Source: Clostridiales bacterium VE202-21 | GTDB taxonomy: Bacteria > Bacillota > Clostridia > Lachnospirales > Lachnospiraceae | Length of the DNA stretch: 64,000 nucleotides | Direction: 5' to 3' | Assembly: GCA_000509105.1 (NCBI GenBank) | Contig: BAIF02000027.1 | Coordinates: 47,044-111,043 of the forward strand | Shown here: positions 1 to 8,030 of the stretch, piece after piece | Layout: each line of letters starts with the position of its first letter | How positions within the stretch are numbered: the stretch's first letter is position 1 | Program-made: the position numbers and the translations under genes | The notes under the pieces: generated by a model | Told to the model about the DNA's origin: nothing | The model's database searches: none | What the model saw: only the letters and a program-made list of their open reading frames with translations

Positions 1-2
1 TG

Positions 3-80
3 ATTTACCTGATTATGGTAATGATCTTTACAAAGCTCGTAAATCTGCTGGAGAGGAGGCTGAGAAACAGTGATCACTAA
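3..80 (+). CDS. Polar amino-acid ABC transporter permease, C-terminal end (partial)
   Basis: Only the last 25 codons are in the window. They read as a hydrophobic helix followed by a basic tail ([15 protein letters not shown], stop at 78-80), the usual C-terminus of HisM/GlnP-type inner-membrane permeases. It overlaps the start of the next gene, an amino-acid ABC ATPase, by 11 bases, as is common for translationally coupled importer subunits. The 5' part, which would show the EAA loop, lies outside the window. Confidence 0.75.
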   Translation: MYLIMVMIFTKLVNLLERRLRNSDH

Positions 81-816
81 TGGAGATGTATTGATTAAGG
101 TAGAAGACCTTCATAAGGTATTTAATAACAGGCTTCATGCACTGGACGGGGTAACGGAAGAAATCCGTAAAGGCGAAGTTGTAGTAATTGTCGGACCGTC
201 AGGCTCCGGCAAGTCAACGTTCCTCCGATCCCTAAACCTTCTTGAGACTCCGACAACGGGGCACGTATATTTTGAAGGAACAGACATTACAAGCAAGGAA
301 ACGAATATCGACCGCCATCGCCAGAAGATGGGGATGGTGTTCCAGCATTTTAATCTATTCCCACACAAGACGATTATGGAAAATATCACGCTTGCACCGA
401 TTAAGCTTCTGAAGAAGAGCAAAGCCGATGCTGAAAAGCGGGCGATGGAACTTCTGAAGCTGGTGGGGCTGGAGGAAAAGGCACATGCCTATCCGTCCCA
501 GCTGTCAGGCGGTCAGAAGCAGCGTATTGCAATTATCCGTTCTCTGGCAATGAATCCGGATGTCATGCTTTTTGATGAGCCGACTTCCGCCTTGGACCCT
601 GAGATGGTGGGGGAAGTCCTGGAGCTAATGAAAAAGCTCGCCCATGATGGAATGACAATGGTGGTTGTGACACATGAAATGGGCTTTGCACGGGAAGTGG
701 CGACCAGGGTTATATTTATGGACGAAGGGAAAATAAAAGAACAGGGGGCTCCGGAGGAATTCTTTAATAATCCGGCGGAACCTCGACTTCGGGAGTTTCT
801 TTCGAAGATTTTGTAG
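70..816 (+). CDS. Polar amino-acid ABC transporter ATP-binding protein (GlnQ/HisP family)
   Basis: Cytoplasmic ATPase that powers uptake of a polar amino acid together with the upstream permease and a binding protein not seen here. The 248-residue length is standard. Visible motifs: Walker [10 protein letters not shown] (about 42-50), a Q-loop in [10 protein letters not shown], signature LSGGQKQR (about 145), Walker [15 protein letters not shown] (about 165) and the switch histidine in VVTHEMGF (about 201). The start is GTG at 70, inside the permease 3' end, preceded by a GGAGAGGAGG ribosome site. Substrate (glutamine, cystine, arginine or other) cannot be told from the ATPase. Confidence 0.93.
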   Translation: MITNGDVLIKVEDLHKVFNNRLHALDGVTEEIRKGEVVVIVGPSGSGKSTFLRSLNLLETPTTGHVYFEGTDITSKETNIDRHRQKMGMVFQHFNLFPHKTIMENITLAPIKLLKKSKADAEKRAMELLKLVGLEEKAHAYPSQLSGGQKQRIAIIRSLAMNPDVMLFDEPTSALDPEMVGEVLELMKKLAHDGMTMVVVTHEMGFAREVATRVIFMDEGKIKEQGAPEEFFNNPAEPRLREFLSKIL

Positions 817-824
817 GCAGGGGG

Positions 825-1121
825 GCCTGATGGAAGCGGGACGCTCCGACAGCGCCGAGGGATGCTTATGCTGTTTTTGGAAACCGGCCGCTTCGCCTAA
901 GAAGAGCTAACTGCGAAAAAACCGCATTTTATGGGACCGAGCGTATTCACTTAGAAAGCCGATGCTTTCTAAGTGAATACGCTCTGGGAAATTGATTCCG
1001 AATCAATTTTCCCCCATAAAATGCGGTTTTTCGCAGTAAACTCTTTTAAGGCACGCTTGAGGCTTCCAAAAACAGCATAAGCATCCCCCGCCGCTGTCGG
1101 AGCGTCCCGCTTCCATCAGGC
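825..1121. repeat. Giant Y-shaped inverted repeat, element 1
   Basis: A 297-bp near-palindrome fills most of the gap between the ABC ATPase and sfsA-mutY. Outer arms 825-882 and 1064-1121 are 58 bp with two mismatches. After a partly complementary internal loop comes an inner stem (911-935 with 1013-1036, one bulged A). At the tip sit two separate hairpins: A at 939-984 (20-bp stem, loop CCGATG) and B at 986-1013 (centre GATTCCGAATC). As RNA or extruded DNA it would form a three-way junction. No ORF fits it and no transposase is nearby. It has the same architecture and loops as the element at 41351-41642. The following 245 bases up to the next start show no further recognised feature. Confidence 0.9.
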
Positions 1122-1366
1122 TGGGCTGCATCAAATCGGGGAAGAGAGCGCTGGTATGAGGAGATTTCGGAGAGGGGATCTGGGCGGGGGCGGCGGATGG
1201 AGTTGAATTGGTGTGTAAGATTTGACAGCAGAACTTTTTTAAAGATATGATTACTTTTAGCTATCAGCCAATAATCTCCATCTATTATTTGGTTTCTTTT
1301 TAGGGGGTTCTGTGGTAGTCTAATTTTACGATGTACTAGAACGGGAAATGAAAGAGGTTTTGGTGA

Positions 1367-3115
1367 ATGAAGTATGAACGAATAGAAAAGGCAGTGTTTC
1401 TGGAGCGGCCCAATCGGTTTATTGCTTATGCTCTGATTGGGGGGCAAAGAGAGACGATTCATGTGAAGAATACGGGGCGGTGCGCGGAGCTTCTGAAAGA
1501 GGGGGCTGTTATTTATGTGCAGGAGAGCCTTAAGCCGGAGCGGAAGACGAAGTGGGATCTGATTGCTGTGGAAAAAGGGGACAGGATGGTGAATATGGAT
1601 TCTCAGATTCCGAACAGAGTGGCTCAGGAATGGATCGAAGCCGGTAATTTGTTTGGAGAGTCTCCGTTTGTCAGGGCGGAGACTACTTATGGGAACTCGA
1701 GGTTTGATCTCTATGTTGAGGCAGACGGGCGCAAGTGTTTTGTAGAGGTGAAGGGGGTTACGCTGGAAGAGGATGGCGTGGCACGGTTTCCGGATGCACC
1801 GAGTGAGCGGGCGGTTAAGCATGTGGAAGAGCTTTGTAAGGCTGTAAAGGATGGATATGAGGCTTATGTTTTGTTTGTGATCCAGATGAAGGGGATACGC
1901 TATTTTACCCCGAATATGGATACGCATCCTGCGTTTGGGGAAGCGCTGCGCAGGGCTAAGGCGGCGGGTGTGCGTATATTGGCGCGGGACTGTAGAGTGA
2001 CGGCGGATAGTATTGTTATGGATGAGGCGGTGCCGGTGGTGCTGGGGAGTCCGGAGCTGAAAGAGGCAGTGGTACCCCTTGTGCGCTGGTACCGGGAACA
2101 TAAACGGGATCTACCCTGGCGGCATGATATCAGTGCATACCGGGTCTGGATATCTGAGATTATGCTCCAGCAGACGAGGGTGGAGGCTGTGAAGCCCTAT
2201 TTCGAAAGATTTCTAAAGGAGCTTCCTACGGTGAAGGATCTGGCAGAGGTGGAGGAAGACCGGCTTATGAAACTGTGGGAGGGGCTGGGCTATTACAACC
2301 GGGTACGGAATATGCAGAAGGCGGCCCGGCAGATTATGGAGGAATATGGCGGGGAGTTTCCGGATACATATGAGGGAATCCGTTCGCTGACGGGAATCGG
2401 GAGCTATACGGCAGGTGCGGTCGGCTCTTTTGCATTTGGGATTCCCAAGCCTGCGGTGGACGGGAATGTCCTTCGGGTGGCGGCAAGACTTATGGCGCGG
2501 GATGAGGATATTATGAAAGCGGGTGTCCGGGCACGTATTGAGGAGGAGATTGAGGAAGTGATTCCCGCCGATGCGCCGTCGGATTTTAACCAGGGGCTGA
2601 TTGAGCTGGGAGCTATTGTCTGCGTGCCGAACGGTGAGCCTAAATGTATGGAGTGTCCCCTGGCCGGGCTTTGTAAGGCTAGAAAGCTTGGCATCGAGAC
2701 GGAGCTGCCGGTCAGAACCAAGGCAAAGGCCAGACGGATCGAGAAGAGAACGGTTCTGATACTTTTGGACGGGGACACGCTTGCGATTAAAAAACGCCCG
2801 CCAAAGGGGCTTTTGGCCGGTCTGTATGAGTTTCCAAATCTGGAGGGTCACCTGAATAGAAAAGAAGTGATACAGTACTGCAACTCCATTGGGCTGTCTC
2901 CGCTGCATATGAAAAAGGTACAGAGTGCGAAACATATATTCAGCCATGTAGAGTGGCATATGACGGGGTATGAGATTAAAGTGGACGGGCTGGAGAGAAA
3001 CTGCAGCGCGGATATGCTGTTTGTCCGCAGAGAAGAGATCGAGGATAAATACCCGATTCCTTCTGCCTTTGAGGCATATCGCCGGGGCATTTTAGAGTCC
3101 GCTCTGTTTTCTTGA
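1367..3115 (+). CDS. mutY: SfsA domain fused to A/G-specific adenine glycosylase MutY
   Basis: A 582-residue two-part protein. Residues 1 to about 230 match SfsA (sugar fermentation stimulation protein, a nuclease-fold protein of unclear role), including RFDLYVE and CFVEVKGVTLEEDGVARFPDAPSER-like stretches. From about 235 the chain is MutY: helix-hairpin-helix LTGIGSYTAGAV, catalytic Glu in SEIMLQQTRV (about 262), catalytic Asp in VDGNV (about 364), four cysteines for the 4Fe-4S cluster (about 421-439) and a NUDIX-like C-terminal domain (about 455-580) that recognises 8-oxoG. MutY removes adenine mispaired with 8-oxoguanine. ATG at 1367 has AAAGAGG upstream. Both domains look complete, so the fusion is probably real and not a lost stop codon. 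Confidence 0.92.
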   Translation: MKYERIEKAVFLERPNRFIAYALIGGQRETIHVKNTGRCAELLKEGAVIYVQESLKPERKTKWDLIAVEKGDRMVNMDSQIPNRVAQEWIEAGNLFGESPFVRAETTYGNSRFDLYVEADGRKCFVEVKGVTLEEDGVARFPDAPSERAVKHVEELCKAVKDGYEAYVLFVIQMKGIRYFTPNMDTHPAFGEALRRAKAAGVRILARDCRVTADSIVMDEAVPVVLGSPELKEAVVPLVRWYREHKRDLPWRHDISAYRVWISEIMLQQTRVEAVKPYFERFLKELPTVKDLAEVEEDRLMKLWEGLGYYNRVRNMQKAARQIMEEYGGEFPDTYEGIRSLTGIGSYTAGAVGSFAFGIPKPAVDGNVLRVAARLMARDEDIMKAGVRARIEEEIEEVIPADAPSDFNQGLIELGAIVCVPNGEPKCMECPLAGLCKARKLGIETELPVRTKAKARRIEKRTVLILLDGDTLAIKKRPPKGLLAGLYEFPNLEGHLNRKEVIQYCNSIGLSPLHMKKVQSAKHIFSHVEWHMTGYEIKVDGLERNCSADMLFVRREEIEDKYPIPSAFEAYRRGILESALFS

Positions 3116-3140
3116 ATCCCGGGCGGATTTATGGTATACT
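3112..3140 (+). promoter_or_regulatory. Sigma-70-type promoter for the TetR gene
   Basis: TTGAAT (3112-3117), a 17-base spacer and TATACT (3135-3140) lie 38 bases upstream of the TetR start. The -35 overlaps the stop region of sfsA-mutY, so the regulator has its own promoter. Sequence-based only. Confidence 0.6.
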
Positions 3141-3177
3141 CACTTTATAACATGTGGGATAAAAGGAGTGTAAATTT

Positions 3178-3779
3178 ATGGGCGACAAGATAGAGCTGTC
3201 CAGGCAGCAGCAGAAATCAAAGGAAACAAAAGAACGGATATTCCGCGCTGCAAAGCGGATTCTCCAAAAGAATGGCTACGAAGAGCTTTCTATTAAAAAT
3301 ATCTGCGAAGAAGCCGGCGTGTCAAACGGAAGCTTTTACCATCATTTTAAAACAAAGGACGATCTGCTGTCTTATTATATAGAGGATCAGCCCAGCATCA
3401 ACCCGGATTTGCTCGATCTGCCCAGGAATGCAGAGGAAGCGAAGATTGCCATCATCCATGTGTACCTGAACTATGTGAATTACTGCAGGGACTTGGCGTT
3501 GAGTTTATTTCAGGATATTACGACACTAAAAATCAGGCGCTGAATCCTGCCAGCCGCGCAGAGCGACCCTATCCCATTGTGACAGTGCAGACATATGTTG
3601 AGAAAGCCATGCGGGAAGGAATTGTCAGACTGAATGTCAGCATTGAAGAGTTCACGACTGACATCCGTATGATTGTAATCGGCAATGTATTTGAATGGTG
3701 TCTCCGCGGAGGGAATGCCGACTTTGAGGGCAATATGCGCCGCTCACTTGGTAAATACCTGGACAGTACGATCTTATAG
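3178..3779 (+). pseudogene. TetR/AcrR family transcriptional regulator, frameshifted
   Basis: The first 105 or so residues form a normal TetR protein: N-terminal helix-turn-helix (SIKNICEEAGVSNGSFYHHFKTKDDLL, about 38-64). Reading then leaves frame near 3495, and the expected ligand-binding half continues in another frame (EFISGYYDTKNQALNPASR onward, to the stop at 3777-3779). Adding one G to the GG at 3495-3496 restores a single 201-codon gene of normal TetR length. Either a recent inactivating deletion or a base-calling error. It precedes lipid-related genes, which it may have regulated. Confidence 0.8.
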
Positions 3780-3851
3780 GATGCGGCCGTACCCTTTGAG
3801 ATTACCGGGCTTGATTTGAAAAAACTTATCCCCAGAAATGGAGGCAGCAGT

Positions 3852-4770
3852 ATGAGATACAGCTTTATAGTGAATCCGAATTCCCGTTCTGGTATGGGAG
3901 GCATGATATGGGATATCATAGAGCCGGAACTGAAAAAAAGGCAGTTTGAATATGAGAGCTTCCGTACGGAGTACCCCGGGCATGCGTCTAAAATTACCAG
4001 CAGGATCACCGGGGACGGGGAGGTACATACCCTGGTTGTACTGGGGGGAGACGGAACCGTGAACGAAGTGCTGAACGGAATCACCGACCTTGGGAAGACG
4101 GTCCTGGGCTATATTCCCACAGGTTCCAGCAACGATTTTGCCAGAGGGATGAAGCTCCCCGCAGATCCGCTTGGGGCACTGGATATGATTCTGAAGCCCG
4201 GCAGGATCCAGCCCATGGATGTAGGGCTTTTAACCCGCGCAGGGAAAGAACGGCGGTTTGCGGTGAGTACGGGAATCGGGTTTGATGCGGCAATCTGCCA
4301 TCAGGCGGCTGTATCCAGGCTGAAAGTCCTGTTAAACCATCTGAAACTGGGCAAACTGACATATGTAGGAATTGCCTTGAACAGGCTGTTCCATGACAAG
4401 CCAGTTCAGGCAGAGATCACTCTGGATGGACAAGAGATAAAAAAGTTTCCGAAGGTATACTTTGCGGCTGCCATGAACCAACCATACGAGGGCGGCGGTT
4501 TTTGTTTCTGCCCGGATGCTTCCGGGAATGACGGCCTGCTGGATGTGATTGTAATATCGGGGCTTCCCAGGCTGGCTGTCCTTTTGCTCCTGCCCACGGC
4601 ATATAAGATGGCATGTGCATTTCCCGGGAATCCATGTTTTCAGGTGCAAAAAGGCAGTGATAAAAACAGAACGTCCGCTAGCTGTACATACAGACGGGGA
4701 ACCCGTATTCCTGAGAGATCAGATAACGGCGGAGGTACTGGAAGAACAAATCAGGATGATCACAGCGTAA
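3852..4770 (+). pseudogene. Diacylglycerol/lipid kinase family protein (DagK/YegS fold), frameshifted
   Basis: ATG at 3852 follows GGAGG with 7-base spacing. The protein starts with SFIVNPNSRSG and carries the kinase nucleotide loop GGDGTVNEV (about 65-73) and PTGSSNDFARG, typical of the soluble DagK/LCB5 family that phosphorylates diacylglycerol or a related lipid. Frame is lost near 4607 (AAG followed by ATGG); one inserted base restores HVHFPGIHVF and a normal C-terminus ending at 4768-4770, about 306 residues in all. Without the correction the reading runs into the next gene. Mutation or sequencing error cannot be separated here. Confidence 0.82.
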
Positions 4771-4785
4771 AAGAAGGAGCAGGTT

Positions 4786-5610
4786 ATGTATGTACTGATT
4801 CTGGCTGCAGTTGGAATAGCAGCTGTTTATCTGTTTATGATTATGCCGCGTATGACGAAGCGGAAACAAATGAAGCTCTTTATGGGCCAAAAGTGGGCCC
4901 ACAGAGGGCTTCATTGCGTTGAGAAAGGGATACCGGAGAATTCCATGGCGGCATTTAAGCTGGCGGTAAAAGAAGGGTATGGGATAGAGCTGGACGTTCA
5001 TCTGACGAAAGACGGCCGTCTGGTTGTTTTTCACGATGATACCTTGAAGCGCGTCTGCGGGAAAGAAGGCAGAATAGAAGATATGTCATATGAGGAGCTG
5101 CAGCAATGCTATCTCAGCGGAACTTCCGAAAAGATTCCCCTTTTTTCCTCCGTCCTGTCCTATATTAAGGGGCGCGTCCCTCTGCTGATCGAGGTGAAGC
5201 TTCCCACGCAGAACACGGATATTTGTGTGCATCTGGAAGATCAGCTGCGCGGATACACCGGGCCTTATCTGATTCAGTCCTTTAACTGTCTGGTGCTTTG
5301 CTGGCTGAAAAAACACCGGAAGGATATTCTGCGGGGACAGTTATCGTCCAATTTGGTGAAAAGTGACCATTCTCCGCATTATATACTGCGTTTCTGCGTA
5401 AAATATTTGTTAAGTAACTGTATCACCAGGCCGGATTTCATTTCCTACAAATTAAAGGACAGCCAGAACGTCAGCCTTCTGGTATTACACAGCTTTCTTT
5501 TTACACCGGTGGCAGTATGGACGCTTCGTACTGCCCAAGCCATGGAACAGGCGGTAAAGCAATATGATATGTATATATTTGAGGGGATAAGGCCGTGTAG
5601 AAAAAAGTGA
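4786..5610 (+). CDS. Membrane-anchored glycerophosphodiester phosphodiesterase
   Basis: Hydrolyses glycerophosphodiesters to glycerol-3-phosphate and an alcohol. An N-terminal transmembrane segment (about 3-20) tethers the GDPD TIM barrel. Catalytic features visible: HRG at 39-41, metal ligands E68 and D70 in IELDVH, second His at 83 in FHDDTLKR, and the E-x-K pair in LIEVKLPT (about 139-141). The 274-residue length fits. The gene starts 15 bases after the lipid-kinase stop, so both probably belong to one lipid-turnover operon. Confidence 0.9.
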   Translation: MYVLILAAVGIAAVYLFMIMPRMTKRKQMKLFMGQKWAHRGLHCVEKGIPENSMAAFKLAVKEGYGIELDVHLTKDGRLVVFHDDTLKRVCGKEGRIEDMSYEELQQCYLSGTSEKIPLFSSVLSYIKGRVPLLIEVKLPTQNTDICVHLEDQLRGYTGPYLIQSFNCLVLCWLKKHRKDILRGQLSSNLVKSDHSPHYILRFCVKYLLSNCITRPDFISYKLKDSQNVSLLVLHSFLFTPVAVWTLRTAQAMEQAVKQYDMYIFEGIRPCRKK

Positions 5611-5694
5611 AGGCCCGTTAGTAATAAATTGGTAACAAATAAGCTGCAAAGGCCCATAAAATCAAAAGATTTTGTTAAGGTTTTATGAACTTTA

Positions 5695-5723
5695 TTGTTG
5701 TGGCATGTAATTCGTGCTATAAT
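5695..5723 (+). promoter_or_regulatory. Promoter for the PAP2 gene
   Basis: TTGTTG (5695-5700), 17-base spacer and a perfect TATAAT (5718-5723), 45 bases ahead of the ATG at 5768. Confidence 0.65.
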
Positions 5724-5767
5724 CGGGGCAGCTAGAGAATATGCATTAAAAAAAGGGAGCGTTCGGT

Positions 5768-6448
5768 ATGGACTTTAGGACGAAAGCCACGAATTTTATT
5801 AAGAAATATAAGCATGCCTGGGTGTTCAGCTATATCCTGATTTACATGCCATGGTTTATGTATCTTGAGAAGCATGTAACATCAGACTATCATGTCATAC
5901 ATTCCGTAATAGATAATAAGATACCATTTGTAGAATACTTTATTGTGCCATACTTACTGTGGTTTGTATTCATAGCAGCCACATTTTTATATTTCTTTTT
6001 TACAGATGTGGACGGTTTCTACAGGTTGGCAAAGCTGATGTTTACGGGAATGACGATTTTTCTGATTATTTCCACGTTAGTTCCAAATGGCCTGAATCTG
6101 CGTCCCATGTATTTTGCCAGGGATAATGTCTTTGTGGATATGGTAAAGATGCTTTACAAGGCAGATACCCCGACCAACGTTCTGCCAAGCCTTCATGTAT
6201 ATAACTCTCTGGGAGCCTGCATAGCCATCTATAACAGTAAAGTGCTGCAGAAGCATAAGGTGATAAGCTGGGGGGCTTATATCCTGGCAGCCCTGATTAT
6301 ACTCGCAACAATGTTCCTTAAGCAGCATTCGATCATAGACGTAATGGCAGCTTTCATCATGGCTTATACTATTTACCAGTTTGTCTATGAGATAAACCGC
6401 AAAAAAGCGCCCAAGCTCTCGAATCAGATTGCTACCTGGGGCAAATAG
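5768..6448 (+). CDS. PAP2-superfamily membrane phosphatase/phosphotransferase
   Basis: A 226-residue protein with about five to six transmembrane helices. Two of the three PAP2 signatures are clear: LPSLHV (about 139-144) and KQHSIIDV (about 185-192), which carry the catalytic histidines and the aspartate; the first (KxxxxxxRP) motif is weaker, seen as NLRPMYF. The arrangement resembles inositolphosphotransferase/AUR1-like PAP2 enzymes more than undecaprenyl-PP phosphatase. Likely acts on a lipid phosphate, which fits the preceding lipid genes. Exact substrate unknown. Confidence 0.8.
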   Translation: MDFRTKATNFIKKYKHAWVFSYILIYMPWFMYLEKHVTSDYHVIHSVIDNKIPFVEYFIVPYLLWFVFIAATFLYFFFTDVDGFYRLAKLMFTGMTIFLIISTLVPNGLNLRPMYFARDNVFVDMVKMLYKADTPTNVLPSLHVYNSLGACIAIYNSKVLQKHKVISWGAYILAALIILATMFLKQHSIIDVMAAFIMAYTIYQFVYEINRKKAPKLSNQIATWGK

Positions 6449-6924
6449 TACTCACAGCATATTTTAGAATATTTCATCCGTAACAGAGAGGGTTTCCCAA
6501 AGCATACTTTGGGAAACTAAGAGGACTGCGGAAAAGTGATCTTGACTTTTCAAAGTGGCTTCTGGAAACTCTGATCCGGGTGAAATTTTTTCGGTACCTG
6601 CAGGTTAAGCGGCAGCGATGGCAGCAGGGCCTGCGGCCTGCCCTGGCGGGGGCTAAAAAAAACGTCGGAATCACTATATCTATAGCCAAACCATTGGCTG
6701 TAGTGTTATAATGTGAAAAGATTAACCGGGAAGAAGATAAGGCTCCTACTTTTAGGCGGCAGGCAGGAAAAGGAAAGAGTCCTGGCGGATGTTCCATCTT
6801 CTTACGGGAATAGGTGCCGGCGTATGGCAAAGGCACGATGCTGCGCAGCGGATAAAGCGAACATCGCCGCAATGATGCTTGGCGTACTTGAATATGAAAA
6901 GAATTAGGAGGAATGAGATTAGAC
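6449..6924. other. Intergenic region upstream of trpS
   Basis: Holds an 11-bp perfect hairpin with CATA loop (6492-6517) after the PAP2 gene, a GC-rich CAGGGC/GCCCTG hairpin near 6625-6645, and an extended -10 promoter at 6704-6712. An open frame from GTG 6713 to 6907 (64 codons, basic, no family recognised) overlaps the trpS ribosome site and is not called. I looked for a T-box (AGGGTGGnACCGCG) and did not find one. Confidence 0.5.
6704..6712 (+). promoter_or_regulatory. Extended -10 promoter upstream of trpS
   Basis: TGTTATAAT matches the extended -10 consensus (TGn plus TATAAT). No good -35 hexamer is seen at the right distance. It would give a leader of roughly 205 bases before trpS. Confidence 0.45.
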
Positions 6925-8010
6925 ATGGGCAAGATAATGTTAACAGGGGACAGACCGACCGGGAGACTGCATGTGGGGCACTATGTCGGTTCATTGAAGC
7001 GAAGAGTGGAACTGCAGAATGCAGGCGAGTATGACGATATATTTATTATGATAGCGGATGCACAGGCACTGACGGATAACGCGGACAATCCGGAGAAGGT
7101 ACGCCAGAATATTATAGAAGTGGCGCTGGATTATCTGGCATGCGGGCTGGATCCGGAGAAGTCGACGCTGTTTATCCAGTCACAGATACCGGAATTATGC
7201 GAATTATCTTTTTATTATATGAACCTGGTTACGGTTTCTCGTCTGCAGCGTAATCCTACGGTAAAATCCGAGATCCAGATGCGGAATTTTGAGGCAAGCA
7301 TTCCGGTCGGATTCTTTACTTATCCGATCAGCCAGGCCGCTGATATTACAGCGTTTAAGGCAACCACAGTTCCGGTTGGGGAGGACCAGCTTCCGATGTT
7401 GGAACAGACGAAGGAGATTGTAAGAAAGTTTAATTCAGTTTATGGCGATACGCTCGTGGAACCCGATATTCTGCTTCCCGACAATACGGCGTGTCTGAGG
7501 CTGCCGGGTACGGACGGAAAGGCAAAGATGAGCAAGTCTTTGAATAACTGCATTTACCTCTCCGAGGAGCCGGATTCAATCAAACAGAAGGTATTTAGTA
7601 TGTTTACGGATCCCACACATATTAAAATTGAAGATCCGGGTAAGCTGGAGGGCAATACGGTGTTTACGTATCTGGATGCCTTCTGCAGGCCGGAATATTT
7701 TGCGGAATTTCTGCCGGACTATGCGGATCTGGATGAACTTAAAGCACATTACCAGAGGGGCGGGCTTGGAGATATGAAGGTGAAGCGTTTCCTGAACGCA
7801 GTCCTTCAGGCAGAACTGGAGCCTATCAGAAACAGAAGAAAAGAATACCAGAAAGATATCCCATACGTATATGAGATTCTGAAAAAGGGAAGTGAGAAGG
7901 CTGAGAGCGTGGCTGCCGATACTTTGCGTGATGTGAAAGAGGCGATGAAGATTAATTACTTTGAAGACCTGGAGCTGATCAATGCACAGGCAGAGAAGTT
8001 CAGGGAGTAA
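6925..8010 (+). CDS. trpS: Tryptophanyl-tRNA synthetase
   Basis: Charges tRNA-Trp. Class I signatures are present: HVGH at 16-19 (HIGH box) and KMSKS at about 201-205. The 361-residue length is slightly longer than the B. subtilis type, matching the variant that starts MLTGDRPTG. An upstream in-frame ATG at 6913 sits only one base after AGGAGG, too close to use, so ATG 6925 is preferred although its 13-base spacing is long. Confidence 0.95.
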   Translation: MGKIMLTGDRPTGRLHVGHYVGSLKRRVELQNAGEYDDIFIMIADAQALTDNADNPEKVRQNIIEVALDYLACGLDPEKSTLFIQSQIPELCELSFYYMNLVTVSRLQRNPTVKSEIQMRNFEASIPVGFFTYPISQAADITAFKATTVPVGEDQLPMLEQTKEIVRKFNSVYGDTLVEPDILLPDNTACLRLPGTDGKAKMSKSLNNCIYLSEEPDSIKQKVFSMFTDPTHIKIEDPGKLEGNTVFTYLDAFCRPEYFAEFLPDYADLDELKAHYQRGGLGDMKVKRFLNAVLQAELEPIRNRRKEYQKDIPYVYEILKKGSEKAESVAADTLRDVKEAMKINYFEDLELINAQAEKFRE

Positions 8011-8030
8011 CGAAGCGAAGGGGTCCTAAT

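Noticed and set aside
825..1121. Inverted repeats considered as ends of an insertion sequence or a retron msd
   Set aside because: No transposase remnant, target duplication or reverse transcriptase is near either Y-shaped element.
1046..2101. Long minus-strand open frame (351 codons)
   Set aside because: It is antisense to sfsA-mutY, has no ribosome site or recognisable domain, and part of it runs into the palindrome arm. The plus-strand protein is clear.
6488..6660. Possible decayed copy of the Y-shaped element
   Set aside because: Only short hairpins remain, with a CATA loop, and no long outer arms or CCGATG loop were found.
6713..6907. 64-codon GTG frame before trpS
   Set aside because: Overlaps the trpS ribosome site, unusual composition and no ribosome site of its own. 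Also considered as a T-box leader, but the T-box core sequence is missing.
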